The translations under genes and the position numbers were made by a program. A stretch of 64,000 nt of DNA, from assembly GCA_012295275.1 (NCBI GenBank), contig CM022665.1, positions 43,016,152 through 43,080,151 on the forward strand. Reading direction: 5' to 3'. Positions 63,367 through 64,000 of this stretch are shown one piece after another (within the stretch, counting starts at the first letter, position 1; every line of letters starts with the position of its first letter). The stretch comes from Chrysomallon squamiferum (taxonomy: Eukaryota > Mollusca > Gastropoda > Neomphalida > Peltospiridae). The notes beneath the pieces are model-generated. The model made no database searches, was not told where the DNA came from, and saw nothing but the letters and a program-made list of their open reading frames with translations.

Positions 63367-64000
63367 GTACGTATGATAGTTTTTATCTACAGTTTAAAAA
63401 AACAGACAGATAAAAAACCCCAAAACACCCACATTAATATGAATTTAATATAGTTAATTATATGCAATTTTGTTGGTCCTGCCTACAAAAGTTTCTGTGT
63501 GATTGTTATTCAGCTGTAAATAAAGTATTCTTATTCAGCTGTAAATAAAGTATTCTTCTTTTATTTTTCATATATGTAGCTTATCATCTGTACATGGTTT
63601 CATTTTGACTTTATTATTATTTATTATCAGTACAGAAAAACTAATGAAAATTAACAGTCATTGCAATATTAAACATTGTTACTAAAATTAAAACTAAAAC
63701 TATTACAAGCATTATTCTTTATTTTTATTATTATTGTTATTATTAATATTATTTGTGTTCACTGCTGTTACCATTGCTTTAATAATAATATTAATTTTTG
63801 TGATAATATTTTTAATTATTATTATATGTATATTGTTATTTTTTTAATAATGGTGCTGCTATTACTTCTCTGTTTTTTAAAAGTATTATTAAGTCTGTTT
63901 TTACTATTTTTATTACTGCTTGTTGTATTACTACTAATGGTCCTACCACTACTACTGCATTTGTTTTTGTTGTTGTTTTATATTTAATATTATTTTTATT
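63367..64000. other. Start of the next ENTPD5-like intron
   Basis: GTACGT donor at 63367, then AT-rich sequence with (ATT)-like blocks to the window end. The open frame at 63676-63987 is leucine/isoleucine-rich low-complexity translation and is not a gene. Confidence 0.7.

Noticed and set aside
63676-63987. ORF of 103 codons, leucine-rich
   Set aside because: Translation of ATT/TTA-rich low-complexity intron sequence.

Overview
The window is eukaryotic and almost certainly metazoan. It is very AT-rich and full of homopolymers, (ATT)n, (TA)n and private minisatellites. Coding sequence sits in short, less AT-rich exons with GT..AG introns (one GC..AG). The gene content (an animal WDR43, an ENT3-type SLC29 transporter, the ciliary coiled-coil protein BBOF1, an ENTPD5/6 nucleotidase and a DEX1-like FG-GAP protein) fits an invertebrate. 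A mollusc or other lophotrochozoan is my best guess, but that placement is inference only.

Layout: (1) 1-2198, low-complexity upstream flank. (2) 2199-11033 (+), 13-exon DEX1-like gene with signal peptide, FG-GAP/EF-hand-like repeats and a C-terminal membrane anchor. (3) 30916-13011 (-), 17-exon WDR43, a ribosome-biogenesis gene lying tail-to-tail with gene 2. Its introns carry several H/ACA-snoRNA-like hairpins in the sense orientation, and large directly repeated blocks with 50-bp tandem arrays that flank exons 5-9. (4) 31821-43879 (+), 13-exon SLC29A3 (ENT3)-like nucleoside transporter, head-to-head with WDR43. (5) 57152-46136 (-), 11-exon BBOF1, tail-to-tail with SLC29A3. (6) 58524 to beyond 63366 (+), the first nine coding exons of an ENTPD5/6-type ecto-apyrase, head-to-head with BBOF1. 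BBOF1 and ENTPD5 are also neighbours in human, so this looks like retained microsynteny.

I assembled every gene model by hand, joining exons by splice sites, reading phase and family similarity; exon coordinates are in each entry. Two genes (WDR43 exon 5, BBOF1 exon 8) need a one-base frame correction inside an A/T homopolymer. Sequencing or consensus error is the simplest explanation.

The most interesting non-coding signals are: the WDR43 intronic H/ACA-like RNAs, where the best one matches the hairpin-H-hairpin-ACA plan with 15- and 14-nt spacings; a minisatellite in the SLC29A3 gene that copied its own exon-10 splice acceptor about ten times; and ciliary-type (X-box, forkhead) and lysosomal-type (M-box) motifs in the two divergent promoters. 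I saw no CRISPR array, operon, rRNA, tRNA or phage.
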